DNA of 37,915 bases from Achromobacter veterisilvae (GTDB lineage: Bacteria; Pseudomonadota; Gammaproteobacteria; Burkholderiales; Burkholderiaceae_B): contig NZ_UFQC01000052.1 of NCBI RefSeq assembly GCF_900496975.1, forward strand, positions 1 through 37,915. Reading direction: 5' to 3'. A model generated the notes under the pieces. That model saw only the letters and a list, made by a program, of their open reading frames with translations, ran no database searches and was not told where the DNA came from. Made by a program: the position numbers and the translations under genes. Numbering within the stretch: position 1 is the stretch's first letter; every line of letters starts with the position of its first letter. Of the stretch, positions 1-7,300 are shown piece by piece.

Positions 1-484
1 AGCCGACCAGGGCGCCGCCCGCCGCGGGGCCGGCCGAGAACGCCGCGCTGCGCGCCAGCTCCAGCCAGCGGTTGGCGCTGGCCAGTTCGCCCGGCGCGAC
101 CAGCCTGGGCACCAGCGCGGGCGCCGCCACGTTGTAGGCGACCGTGCCCACCGCGCCCAGGAAGCCCAGCACGGCCAGCCAGCCCAGGCCCAGCCCGCCC
201 GACCACAGCAGCGCGAGCAGGCCCAGCAGGCTGGCCGCGCGCACGGATTCGGCGGCGGTCATCAGCGCCTGGCGCGACACGCGGTCGGCCAGCACGCCCG
301 CGGGCAGCGAGAGCAGCAGGAAGGGCAGGGTCTGGGCGGTCTGCAGATAGCCGGTCTGCGCCGCGCTGGCGCCCAGCGCCAGCACCGCCACCAGGGGCGC
401 GGCGGCCAGCGCCATCTGTTCGGAGAGTTGGGCGGCCAGGTTGGACGCGGCCAGGCGGCGGAACGCGGAGGGCAGGGCGGGCAT
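1..484 (-). CDS. MFS transporter, N-terminal part (runs off left edge)
   Basis: The minus strand reads open from an ATG at 484 to the window edge, giving 161 residues. The start MPALPSAFRRLAASNLAAQL is followed by hydrophobic segments separated by short charged loops. The loop LPAGVLADRVSRQALM after the second segment is the typical MFS motif A region (G-x-L-A-D-R-x-x-R), between helices 2 and 3. Later helices carry the Gly/Ala-rich pattern of exporters of the EntS/MFS_3 type. A role in efflux of a small molecule or siderophore is inferred from the family; the substrate cannot be read from this fragment. A strong hairpin at 521-550 separates it from the upstream methionine aminopeptidase gene on the same strand, so it is probably transcribed separately. 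Confidence 0.85.
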   Translation of the reverse strand, partial: MPALPSAFRRLAASNLAAQLSEQMALAAAPLVAVLALGASAAQTGYLQTAQTLPFLLLSLPAGVLADRVSRQALMTAAESVRAASLLGLLALLWSGGLGLGWLAVLGFLGAVGTVAYNVAAPALVPRLVAPGELASANRWLELARSAAFSAGPAAGGALVG

Positions 485-520
485 GGGGGCGGAGGCGCGC
501 GGGATCGCGCCGCGGAAACG

Positions 521-550
521 GCAAGGGCACGATCATGGCCGTGCCCTTGC
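521..550 (-). terminator. Hairpin after the map gene, likely terminator
   Basis: An 11-bp perfect inverted repeat (GCAAGGGCACG / CGTGCCCTTGC, 521-531 and 540-550) with an 8-nt loop lies 43 bases beyond the stop of the minus-strand map gene. On that strand the stem is followed by CGTTTCC, only a short T stretch. A second, weaker hairpin (CCGTTCC / GGAACGG, 562-568 and 581-587) sits between it and the map stop. The position between two same-strand genes fits a terminator; the weak T tract is why the call is moderate. Confidence 0.5.
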
Positions 551-592
551 GCGCCCGCACTCCGTTCCTTGCCGTGGGCGGGAACGGGTCCG

Positions 593-1384
593 TCAGGGGA
601 TGGGAGGATAGCTGCCGAAGCCGTCCGGCCAGGGCGTCAGCACCTCGTAGCCGGTGTCGGTCACGACCACCATGTGTTCCCACTGCGCCGACAGCGAACG
701 GTCTTTGGTGACCACGGTCCAGCCGTCGGGCAATTGCTTGGTCTGGGGCTTGCCCGCGTTGATCATCGGTTCGATCGTGAACATCATGCCCGGCTGCAGC
801 ACCAGGCCCTCGCCCGGGCGGCCGTAGTGCAGGACCTGCGGCTCGTCATGGTAGATCTGCCCGATGCCGTGGCCGCAGTACTCGCGCACGATGCTGAAGT
901 GCTCGCGGTGCGCCACGGTCTGGATCGCATGCCCCACGTCGCCCAGCGTCGCGCCCGGCTTCACGGCCATGATCCCGGCGCGCGTCGCCTCGTAGGTGGT
1001 TTCGACCAGGCGGCGCGCCAGCGGGCTGGGCTGGCCCACGTAGTACATGCGGCTGGTGTCGCCGAACCAGCCGTCCTTGATGACGGCCACGTCGATGTTC
1101 AGGATGTCGCCGTTCTTCAGCACCTTGGCCGACGGGATGCCGTGGCAGATCACGTGGTTGGCGGACGCGCAGATCGTCTTCGGAAAACCGTGGTACCCCA
1201 CGTTGGCCGGTATCGCCTTCTGCACGTTCACGATGTAGTCGTGGCAGATGCGGTCCAGTTCGTCGGTGGTGACGCCGGGACGCACGTGCTCGGCGATCAT
1301 GTGCAGCACTTCCGCGGCCAGGGCGCCAGCCTTGCGGGCCATGTCGATGTCGGCGGCGGACTTGATGGAAACCTTGCGCGCCAT
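593..1384 (-). CDS. map: Type I methionine aminopeptidase
   Basis: The 263-residue product has the length and all signature residues of the M24A family, which removes N-terminal methionine from nascent proteins using a dinuclear metal centre. The five metal ligands are visible: Asp98 (in NID), Asp109 (in FGD), His172 (in CGHGIG), Glu205 (in TIEP) and Glu236 (in WEH). The conserved catalytic His81 (CHG) and His179 (YHDEP) are also present. The start follows directly on the stop of the ParD-like gene (TAA then ATG, no gap), with an AGGAGG ribosome site inside that gene's last codons, so the two are co-translated. Beta-proteobacteria usually carry their housekeeping map beside rpsB/tsf; this copy sits elsewhere with an antitoxin-like gene, so it is likely a second paralogue. 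That last point is inferred, as the rest of the genome is not visible. Confidence 0.95.
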   Translation of the reverse strand: MARKVSIKSAADIDMARKAGALAAEVLHMIAEHVRPGVTTDELDRICHDYIVNVQKAIPANVGYHGFPKTICASANHVICHGIPSAKVLKNGDILNIDVAVIKDGWFGDTSRMYYVGQPSPLARRLVETTYEATRAGIMAVKPGATLGDVGHAIQTVAHREHFSIVREYCGHGIGQIYHDEPQVLHYGRPGEGLVLQPGMMFTIEPMINAGKPQTKQLPDGWTVVTKDRSLSAQWEHMVVVTDTGYEVLTPWPDGFGSYPPIP

Positions 1385-1630
1385 TTATGCGGCCTCCTGC
1401 TGGGCGGCCTGCGGCAGGCCCTGGGACAGCGAGGCGATGGCGAAACCCTCGGCCTGCTCGATGCGGATCAGCATCTGGCAGATATCCGCGTGGCGCAGTT
1501 CGGGATAGAGTTCGGACAGCATGCCGATGCGCATCCAGTGTTCGGCCTGGGAATTGATGGAGCGGCTGAGCGCCCCGCTGGCGACGCGGAGGTTCTCATG
1601 CATCTGCTCGGAAATCTTGACGATGCCCAT
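1385..1630 (-). CDS. ParD-like antitoxin family protein
   Basis: An 81-residue protein beginning MGIVKISEQMHENLRVASG. The N-terminal VKISEQMHENL strand and the following helices resemble a ribbon-helix-helix DNA-binding fold, and the whole sequence matches my recollection of the ParD-like family (Pfam PF11903). No RelE/ParE-type toxin gene is next to it; the gene behind it is methionine aminopeptidase, directly abutting. Upstream, a palindrome and direct repeats at 1638-1658 sit just before the start, as expected if the protein represses its own operon. Whether it works as an antitoxin, as a repressor only, or binds the aminopeptidase is unknown. The ribosome site before ATG 1630 is weak. Confidence 0.8.
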   Translation of the reverse strand: MGIVKISEQMHENLRVASGALSRSINSQAEHWMRIGMLSELYPELRHADICQMLIRIEQAEGFAIASLSQGLPQAAQQEAA

Positions 1631-1637
1631 GGTTGAT

Positions 1638-1693
1638 CCATATATGGTTTGTATATGGAACGTATCTTACTGCGGCGCGGGGGCGGCGCGCAA
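1638..1693 (-). promoter_or_regulatory. Putative parD-like/map promoter and operator
   Basis: The 10-bp palindrome CCATATATGG (1638-1647) and a second TATATGG copy (1652-1658) place two TATATGG units 11 bp, one helical turn, apart, immediately upstream of the ParD-like start. On the minus strand a possible sigma-70 promoter is TTGCGC (1688-1693), an 18-base spacer, then TAAGAT (1664-1669), which would put the RNA start within the repeat. Binding by the ParD-like protein itself is an inference from how ribbon-helix-helix antitoxins usually act. Confidence 0.45.
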
Positions 1694-1708
1694 ATCGGCC
1701 TGCGGCGC

Positions 1709-2353
1709 CTAGCGGGCCTTGCGCGCGGTCTTCTTGGCGCCGGCGCGCGGCGCGTCCTTGGGTGGCGGGGCCGCGGCGGCGGCCATCTGTTCCATCCACA
1801 TCAGCGCGTCCGTATAGGACAGGAACTGCTGCAGGTAGCCGGGCGACAGTCCGCGCATCAGCGAAAGCGTCCGGTGCACGAGCTGGTTGGAATTGAGCGG
1901 GCCGGCGTTCTTGTGCACCTGTTCCTGGGACTGCCGGACCTGGCGGTCGGCGCTGACCTGCGACCACACCCCGCGGAAATACTCCAGCATCGCCAGTTCG
2001 GGATAGGCGGCGCGCAGTTCCGCCAGGTCGGGGCCGTCGCGGTCCGCCGATACGGGGCCGGCGAGACGGTCGGCCAACTGCCCGAGCGGTCCGCGTTCGC
2101 GGGGGGCGGCCTCGGGCTCGGGGGCGTCCAGCCGGGACGCGCCCTCCAGATCGGCCTCGTAGGCCTGGATTAGCGCGGCCAGCCTGCCGTCCAGCAGCCG
2201 CCGCGCTTCGCCGCCATGGGCCGCCGCGCGGCGTTCCATCGCATCCATGAGCCGGAAGCGCGCCGGCGCCGCGCGGTCGGCGCCGCTTTCGCGCCAGGCC
2301 TCCAGCAAGGCCCGGACGTCGAGGACGTCCCCGCGGGTCCCGTCACTGCTCAC
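1709..2353 (-). CDS. DUF2894 family protein
   Basis: A 214-residue soluble protein with no signal peptide or membrane segment, last gene of the DUF3348-DUF802-OmpA operon. It starts with GTG at 2353 and overlaps the end of the OmpA-like gene by 11 bases. The N-terminal half is helical and charged (RFRLMDAMERRAAAHGG region). The most conserved-looking part is residues 125-190, with LNSNQLVHRTLSLMRGLSP followed by YLQQFLSYTDALMWMEQ, which I recognise as DUF2894. The tail is Lys/Ala-rich (AGAKKTARKAR), suggesting contact with nucleic acid or membrane. Function is unknown; the tight overlap suggests stoichiometric synthesis with the motor-like proteins. Confidence 0.8.
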   Translation of the reverse strand: MSSDGTRGDVLDVRALLEAWRESGADRAAPARFRLMDAMERRAAAHGGEARRLLDGRLAALIQAYEADLEGASRLDAPEPEAAPRERGPLGQLADRLAGPVSADRDGPDLAELRAAYPELAMLEYFRGVWSQVSADRQVRQSQEQVHKNAGPLNSNQLVHRTLSLMRGLSPGYLQQFLSYTDALMWMEQMAAAAAPPPKDAPRAGAKKTARKAR

Positions 2354-2993
2354 GGGGCTGCCCCGCTTTGCTGGATGGCCCGGGGACGGGGGTGATTTCC
2401 ACCCGGCGGTTCTTGGCGCGGCCTTCCTCGTCGGCGTTCGAGGCCACCGGCTGTTCGGACCCGAAGGCGGCGGCGAACACGGACGAAGCCGGCACGCCCT
2501 CGTCGATCAGCGCGCGCGTGACGGTCAGGGCGCGCTGCGCCGAGAGGTCCCAGTTGTCCGCGAAGCGGCGGTTGCCTTCCCGCACCTGCTGGTCGTCGGT
2601 AAAGCCGCTGACCATCAGGATTTCGTCGTGCGTCTTCAGGTAGGCCGCCAGCGGTTCGATCAGCGTCTTCAGGACCTCGCGGCCCTCGGGCTGCAATTGG
2701 TCGGAGTTCAGGGCGAACAGCACGCTGCCGCTGATGCCGATACGGCCGTCGACCAGCGTCACGCGGCCCGCGGCCAGCGGGCCGGCCAGCGCCTGTTCCA
2801 GCGTTTCGCGGCGCTGCGTTTCGGCCTGGCGCTGCTTGACCTCTTCTTCCAACTGGTTCGACAGTTGTAGTTGCACGGCGACGACGCTGACCAGGATCAG
2901 GACGAAGGCGCCCAGCAGCACCGACATCAGGTCGCCGAAGACGGCCCAGGCCGGCGCTGTCGGCTCCACGCCGCCGTCGATGTCCTCGCTCAT
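2343..2993 (-). CDS. OmpA/MotB-like protein (ZorB-like partner of DUF802 protein)
   Basis: 216 residues with the layout of a stator B subunit: a short cytoplasmic N-terminus, one membrane helix (about residues 16-40, AWAVFGDLMSVLLGAFVLIL), a short linker, then an OmpA-like peptidoglycan-binding domain (about 80-205). Asp21 lies at the start of the helix, where MotB and ZorB carry their ion-binding aspartate. The OmpA domain shows SGFTDDQ (129-135), NWDLSAQRA (147-155) and the closing NRRVEI (195-200). The start overlaps the DUF802 stop as ATGA (2990-2993), so the two subunits are translationally coupled like motAB. Ion-driven motion or peptidoglycan anchoring is inferred from the fold. The linker before the OmpA domain is short, as in compact non-flagellar members. 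Confidence 0.88.
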   Translation of the reverse strand: MSEDIDGGVEPTAPAWAVFGDLMSVLLGAFVLILVSVVAVQLQLSNQLEEEVKQRQAETQRRETLEQALAGPLAAGRVTLVDGRIGISGSVLFALNSDQLQPEGREVLKTLIEPLAAYLKTHDEILMVSGFTDDQQVREGNRRFADNWDLSAQRALTVTRALIDEGVPASSVFAAAFGSEQPVASNADEEGRAKNRRVEITPVPGPSSKAGQPREQ

Positions 2994-5900
2994 GCGCTTT
3001 CCGCTCCGGCCGCCGCATGCTGGCTGGCCAACTGCTGCAGGTTTTCGACGATCTGCTTCTGCGACATCATGCTCAGGTCCACGACCTCACGGGCCTGCGC
3101 CACGTAGTAGGCCAGTTGCTCGTCGCCGCGCGCGATGGACTTGTCCAGCGCCGCCTCGATGCGCTGCAGGTGCGCCACCAGCTTGTCGTTGGACTCGCCG
3201 AACGACTGCACGGCCGCGCCGAAGGATTCGCCCAGGCTGGCGACTTCGACGGCGCTGCCGGTGACCTGCGCGGCCACGTCGGCCAGCCTGCCGGCCTCGC
3301 TTTCGACCAGGCCGGTGAACTGGGCGCCCACGCGGTCCAGCAGGCCGGCCGACGACTCGACCAGCGCGTCCACGGCCGAGCGCTGTTCGGCGGCGGTGTG
3401 GTTGACGGCGTCCAGCAGGGTGCCCAGCGTTTCCAGCAGGCGGCTGCGCTCTTCCAGCATGTCGTTGTCGCGCGCCATGCTGTCGGACAGTTTCTGGCGC
3501 AGTTCGCCGATGACTTCGGCGGCGGCGCGCGGCGCTTCGGACGCGGCCTGCACCAGGCGGCCGATTTCGGCGATGGTCTCGCTGGCGTGGGCCTGCGTCT
3601 GCGACGCGATGTCCTGCGCGGTCAGCGCCAGCGTGTCGCAGATCTGCTGCTGCTGGCTGGCGGTGCTGGCGCCCGCCTGTTCCCATTCGGCGCGCAAGGC
3701 GTCGGCCATCTCGCCGAGCCTGCCGGTCCAGGCGGACAGGCGTTCCCGGTCCTGCGAGGCCAGCGCCTCCTGCAATTGCGCGTGCGACTGGCCCAGCGTG
3801 CCCAACAGGGCCGCCGAGTGCCGCTCGAAGGCCGCCGCGGCGGCTTCCAGGGCCTGCTGGTTGTCGCTGGCCAGCTTCGCGCCGACCTGTTCCTGGCGGG
3901 ACTGCGCGTCGGTCCAGGCCTGGGTGACATTGCCGGCCGCCGTTTCCAGGCGGTTGGACACGCTTTCCAGCAGGCTGGCTTGCGCCTGTGCCTGCGCGGT
4001 AAGGTCGCGGGCGGTCTGGGACAGCGTGTCGCTGATTTCCAGTTGGCGGACGGCGGCCTGCGTGCCGGCCTGTTCCCATTCCTGGCCGAGCTGGGCGGCC
4101 ATCGCGGACAGCGTGCCGGTCCAGGCGGACAGGCGTTCCTGGTCGCGCGAGGCCAGCGTCTCCTGCAATTGCGCGTGCGACTGGTTCAGCGTGCCCAACA
4201 GGGCCGCCGAGTGCCGCTCGAAGGCCGCCGCGGCGGCTTCCAGGGCCTGCTGGTTGTCGCTGGCCAGCTTCGCGCCGACCTGCTCCTGGCGGGATTGCGC
4301 GTCGGTCCAGGCCTGGGTGACGCTGCCGGCCGCCGTTTCCAGGCGGTTGGAAACGTGTTCCAGCAGCGCGGCCTGCGCCTCCGTCCGGGTGGCGACGTCG
4401 CGCACGGCCTGGGCCAGCGACTCGGTGATTTCCTGCTGGCGGGCCACGGTGTGCTCGCCGGCCTGTTCCCACTGCCGGCCGAGCGCGGCGGTCATGGCGC
4501 CCAGCGTGCCGCTCCAGGCGGCCAGCCGTTCCTCGTCGCGCGAGGCCAGCGTGGCCTGCAGGTCCGCGTGCGACTGGTCCAGCGCGCGCAACAGCGATGC
4601 GGAATGCTGCTCGAAGGTGGCGGCCGCCGCCGCCAGCGCCTGCTGGTTGTCGCCGGCCAGCCTGGCGCTCGCGGCTTCCTGGCGGGAGAGGGCGCTTTCC
4701 CATTGCTGCGACACGCCGTTGGCCGCGGCTTCCATGCGGGCCGACACGCCTTCCAGCAGGCTGGCCTGGACGGCCGCCTGCGAGGTGATGTCGCGCACCG
4801 TCCGCGCCAGCGTCTCGGCGATGCCTTGCTGGCGGTCGGCGGCCTGGGCGCCCGCCTGTTGCCATTCCTGGCGCAGCGTCGCGCCCATGGCGCCCAGCGT
4901 TTCGGTCCATGCCGCCAGGCGCTGCTGGTCGCGCGAGGCCAGTTCCGATTGCAGCGCGGTGTGGGATTGGCTCAGGGTGCGCAGCAGCGATGCGGAATGC
5001 TGTTCGAAGCTCGCGGCCGCGGCCGTCAGCGCCTGTAGATTGTCGCCAGCCAGCTTTTCGCTGGCCTGCTCCTGGCGGGCCAGCGCATGGGTCCACGCGT
5101 CCGACAGGGTGCCCGACGAGGTTTCCAGGCGGGAGGAAACGCTGTCCAGCAGGGCGGCCGAGCGTTGTTCGAAGGTCTGAGCAAACCGGTCCAGCGACGC
5201 GCGCAGGTCCTGCGCCAGCGCCTCGCTCGCGCGCTGCTGCCCGGCCAGGGCCTGGTTCCAGATGTCGGCCACGTTCGCGGTCGAGGCCTGGAGGCCGGCC
5301 GTCAGGCCGTCCAACTGCCGTTGCACGGCCTGGGTCACGGTGTCCTGCAAGGACGCCGTTTCGCGCGACAGGCCCGCCATCGTCGCTTCCACCACGGGTT
5401 GCAGGGCCTCGCCGGCGGAGCGCGCGCTCTGCGCCACGCCGTCCTTCATGGATTGCTCCATGACGGACGCCAGGCGGGCGTAGGCCGCCTCGGCCTTGTC
5501 CTGGAACGCGTCCTGGCTGGCCAGTTGCCGCTCGTTCAGCGTCTGGTTCTGGCGGGCCATGCCGTCCACCATCGTCTGTAGCTTGTCGACCAGCGCGGGC
5601 ATGGTCTCGGCCTGGCGCTGCATGACTTCGGCCTGCCGCTGGAGCAGCTTGAAGGATTCTTCGCGCTGATAGCCCTGGGAATACACGCGCAGGGTCGTCG
5701 CCGCCTTGGCGTCCAGCCATTGCGCCGCCCGGACCCGGTCGCGCCGGCACAGGGCCGCCAGCAGCCCCAGCATCGCGGACGCGGCCACGCCGGCGATCGA
5801 CGTGCCGAACGCGAATCCCAGGCCCTTGACCGGCGCGGCCAGCGACGCGCGGATGGCGGCCAGGTCGGTGGCGCTTTCCAGCGCCAGGCCGGTGCCGCGC

Positions 5901-6286
5901 AGCGTGACGACCATGCCCAGGAAGGTGCCCAGCATGCCCAGCAGCACCAGCAGGCCCACGAGATACGGCGTAAGCGCCGGCCCGGGCAGCCCCGCGCGCT
6001 CGCCTTCGATGCGCAGGCGCGCCGCATTGCGCAGGCTGGGGGGCAGTTGGTCCAGCCAACTGCCCAGATTGCCCGGCGCCTCGGACAGGCCGGAGAGGGC
6101 GCGGGCCAGCGACGAAGTCGCCTGCTGGTAGCGCCACAGTTCGAAGGCGCCCGTGAGGTAGCAGGCGGCGATGAGCAGGGTCACGGCCAGCGCCAGCGGG
6201 TTGGTGCCCGCGTAGCCGATGCCGATCCAGCCCACGACGGCCAGACCGGCCAGGAAAACAACGAGATTGATCAGGTATTTGGACAT
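2990..6286 (-). CDS. DUF802 protein: MotA/ExbB-like membrane part with giant repeat tail
   Basis: 1098 residues. The ATG at 6286 is chosen over an upstream in-frame start because AAGGA sits 7 bases before it and the product then begins with a membrane helix. Helices lie at about 5-25, 30-50, 107-128 and 155-180; the last two (GLLVLLGMLGTFLGMVV and GLGFAFGTSIAGVAASAM) match the pore-forming helices of MotA/TolQ/ExbB proteins. From residue 190 the protein is a predicted long helical, Gln/Ala-rich cytoplasmic tail of about 900 residues. It holds four tandem repeats of exactly 131 residues (3584-5155) and a degenerate partial copy before them. The closing region matches my memory of DUF802. Architecture and partner recall ZorA of Zorya defence, whose long tail carries signals to effectors; no Zorya effector genes are present. 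Function is unknown. Confidence 0.88.
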   Translation of the reverse strand: MSKYLINLVVFLAGLAVVGWIGIGYAGTNPLALAVTLLIAACYLTGAFELWRYQQATSSLARALSGLSEAPGNLGSWLDQLPPSLRNAARLRIEGERAGLPGPALTPYLVGLLVLLGMLGTFLGMVVTLRGTGLALESATDLAAIRASLAAPVKGLGFAFGTSIAGVAASAMLGLLAALCRRDRVRAAQWLDAKAATTLRVYSQGYQREESFKLLQRQAEVMQRQAETMPALVDKLQTMVDGMARQNQTLNERQLASQDAFQDKAEAAYARLASVMEQSMKDGVAQSARSAGEALQPVVEATMAGLSRETASLQDTVTQAVQRQLDGLTAGLQASTANVADIWNQALAGQQRASEALAQDLRASLDRFAQTFEQRSAALLDSVSSRLETSSGTLSDAWTHALARQEQASEKLAGDNLQALTAAAASFEQHSASLLRTLSQSHTALQSELASRDQQRLAAWTETLGAMGATLRQEWQQAGAQAADRQQGIAETLARTVRDITSQAAVQASLLEGVSARMEAAANGVSQQWESALSRQEAASARLAGDNQQALAAAAATFEQHSASLLRALDQSHADLQATLASRDEERLAAWSGTLGAMTAALGRQWEQAGEHTVARQQEITESLAQAVRDVATRTEAQAALLEHVSNRLETAAGSVTQAWTDAQSRQEQVGAKLASDNQQALEAAAAAFERHSAALLGTLNQSHAQLQETLASRDQERLSAWTGTLSAMAAQLGQEWEQAGTQAAVRQLEISDTLSQTARDLTAQAQAQASLLESVSNRLETAAGNVTQAWTDAQSRQEQVGAKLASDNQQALEAAAAAFERHSAALLGTLGQSHAQLQEALASQDRERLSAWTGRLGEMADALRAEWEQAGASTASQQQQICDTLALTAQDIASQTQAHASETIAEIGRLVQAASEAPRAAAEVIGELRQKLSDSMARDNDMLEERSRLLETLGTLLDAVNHTAAEQRSAVDALVESSAGLLDRVGAQFTGLVESEAGRLADVAAQVTGSAVEVASLGESFGAAVQSFGESNDKLVAHLQRIEAALDKSIARGDEQLAYYVAQAREVVDLSMMSQKQIVENLQQLASQHAAAGAESA
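3584..5155 (-). repeat. Four tandem 393-bp (131-residue) in-frame repeats in the DUF802 gene
   Basis: In gene order the units are 5155-4763, 4762-4370, 4369-3977 and 3976-3584, with no insertions or deletions between them. Each begins [AS]LLE-x-VS-x-R and contains the blocks W-x-x-A-x-x-RQE, DNQQAL, FE-x-HSA-x-LL, QSH, LASRD and EW-x-QAG. Units 3 and 4 are almost identical at DNA level across their first 190 bases or so, pointing to recent duplication or gene conversion. A diverged partial unit lies just upstream (about 5156-5330). Confidence 0.93.
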
Positions 6287-6308
6287 AGTGTCCTTAATGT
6301 GAACAGAC

Positions 6309-7076
6309 CTAGCGGGTGCGAAGGGCGGCAAGCAGCCCTTCCACCGGTTGTAAACGAACATCCAGTTCGGCCAGCAGGACGCTCCGCATATCCTTGCGGA
6401 ACGTGTCCAGCCATGCGCCGGGCGCCGCCGGCGCCTCGGCAGGCGTTTCGGCGCCTTCGGTCCCGGCCTGGGCCTCGGCGGGTGCCGCCGCTTCCGCCAG
6501 GCGCAGGCGGTCGAAATGGGCCTGGAGCAGCTTGGGGATCGCGCCCAGCAGGGCCCGTTCCCTGGGCAGCAGGGCGCGGTCCATGATGGCGTCCACCACC
6601 GCCAGCCGCGTCCACTCGCCGTTCCTGGCCGCGACCATGCCGCGCAGCCGGCTGCGCAGGTTGCCCACGCTGGTTTCCATCGTGTGCTGCAACGACAGAT
6701 ACCGCTGGCGGAAATTCGCGTAGTCGGCCTCGGCTTCGGCCAGGGCCGCCAGCTTCTTCGCCGGCGCCTGCCCCGGCACGGGCCGCCTGGCGGCCGTGGC
6801 GGCGGTATCGCTGGCGATGGCGTCGGCCAGCGTCGTCCGGACCCGCTCGCATTCGCGTTCCTCGGCGCTGCTGAACATGCGCGCGCCAGGGGCGATCACC
6901 GGCGGGCTGGTATTCAGCGCCGCGGACAGCGCGATCGCGTCCGTCCAGCCGAGCCATTGGCTCAGATGGTCCGAGAGCGATTGCCTGGATTCCGGAACAT
7001 CGACATCCGTCAGGCGAGTCAGCAAGCGAATGAGCGTCGGGCCGCTTAAACCTGTGCGCTGTGGGGCTTGCAACAT
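6309..7076 (-). CDS. DUF3348 family protein, first gene of the DUF802 operon
   Basis: 255 residues from ATG 7076 (MLQAPQRTGLSGPTLIRLLT). A longer in-frame reading exists upstream, but its first 65 residues are Pro/Arg-rich low complexity typical of non-coding GC-rich DNA. The protein is soluble and mostly helical, with a Pro/Ala/Glu-rich stretch (about 195-225) and a C-terminus ending VEGLLAALRTR. I recognise it as DUF3348, which from memory travels with DUF802, OmpA and DUF2894 genes in beta- and gamma-proteobacteria. It ends 22 bases before the DUF802 start, so the four genes form one operon. No enzymatic motif is visible; a scaffold or regulator of the membrane complex is a guess. Confidence 0.8.
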   Translation of the reverse strand: MLQAPQRTGLSGPTLIRLLTRLTDVDVPESRQSLSDHLSQWLGWTDAIALSAALNTSPPVIAPGARMFSSAEERECERVRTTLADAIASDTAATAARRPVPGQAPAKKLAALAEAEADYANFRQRYLSLQHTMETSVGNLRSRLRGMVAARNGEWTRLAVVDAIMDRALLPRERALLGAIPKLLQAHFDRLRLAEAAAPAEAQAGTEGAETPAEAPAAPGAWLDTFRKDMRSVLLAELDVRLQPVEGLLAALRTR

Positions 7077-7300
7077 ACCACCAGAGTCAAAAAGGGGGGA
7101 GTTTACACGGTGGGCGGCGGGGGACGGGCGCCCGGGCGGACGGGACGGGGCGGGCGCCCGGAAAAACGGGGGCACATTACCGGGCGGATGCAATATTGTG
7201 ACGCCGGGTCCATGCCGCCGGGCCTGCGCGGCGCGGGCCGGCTTGATGGTAGATTGGGGCCTGTCACCCAACGGGGAGCTGCGGACGTGGCGGGACGCCC
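7077..7300. other. Divergent intergenic region between DUF3348 operon and TPR/wHTH gene
   Basis: 224 bases with no supported gene. It holds two copies of the self-complementary GGGCGCCC block (about 7126-7160) embedded in G-runs, and an AT-richer stretch near 7170-7200. Promoters for both directions must lie here, but no convincing -35/-10 pair could be picked. Confidence 0.5.

Noticed and set aside
428..1636. 402-codon plus-strand frame across the map and ParD-like genes
   Set aside because: The product is His/Arg/Gly-rich without any motif, and the minus strand encodes an intact methionine aminopeptidase with all metal ligands.
3584..5155. Possible CRISPR-like repeats
   Set aside because: The repeats are 393 bp, in frame and coding, with no spacers.
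3017..5180. Long plus-strand open frames (over 670 codons) opposite the DUF802 gene
   Set aside because: They are antisense shadows produced by repeated GC-rich codons; they are Gly/Gln/Leu or Ser/Arg low complexity with no domain, while the minus-strand frame has clear membrane helices and repeats.
7120..7160. Two GGGCGCCC blocks as a terminator or operator
   Set aside because: In sequence this GC-rich such palindromes arise by chance, and the pair is not at the end of a gene.
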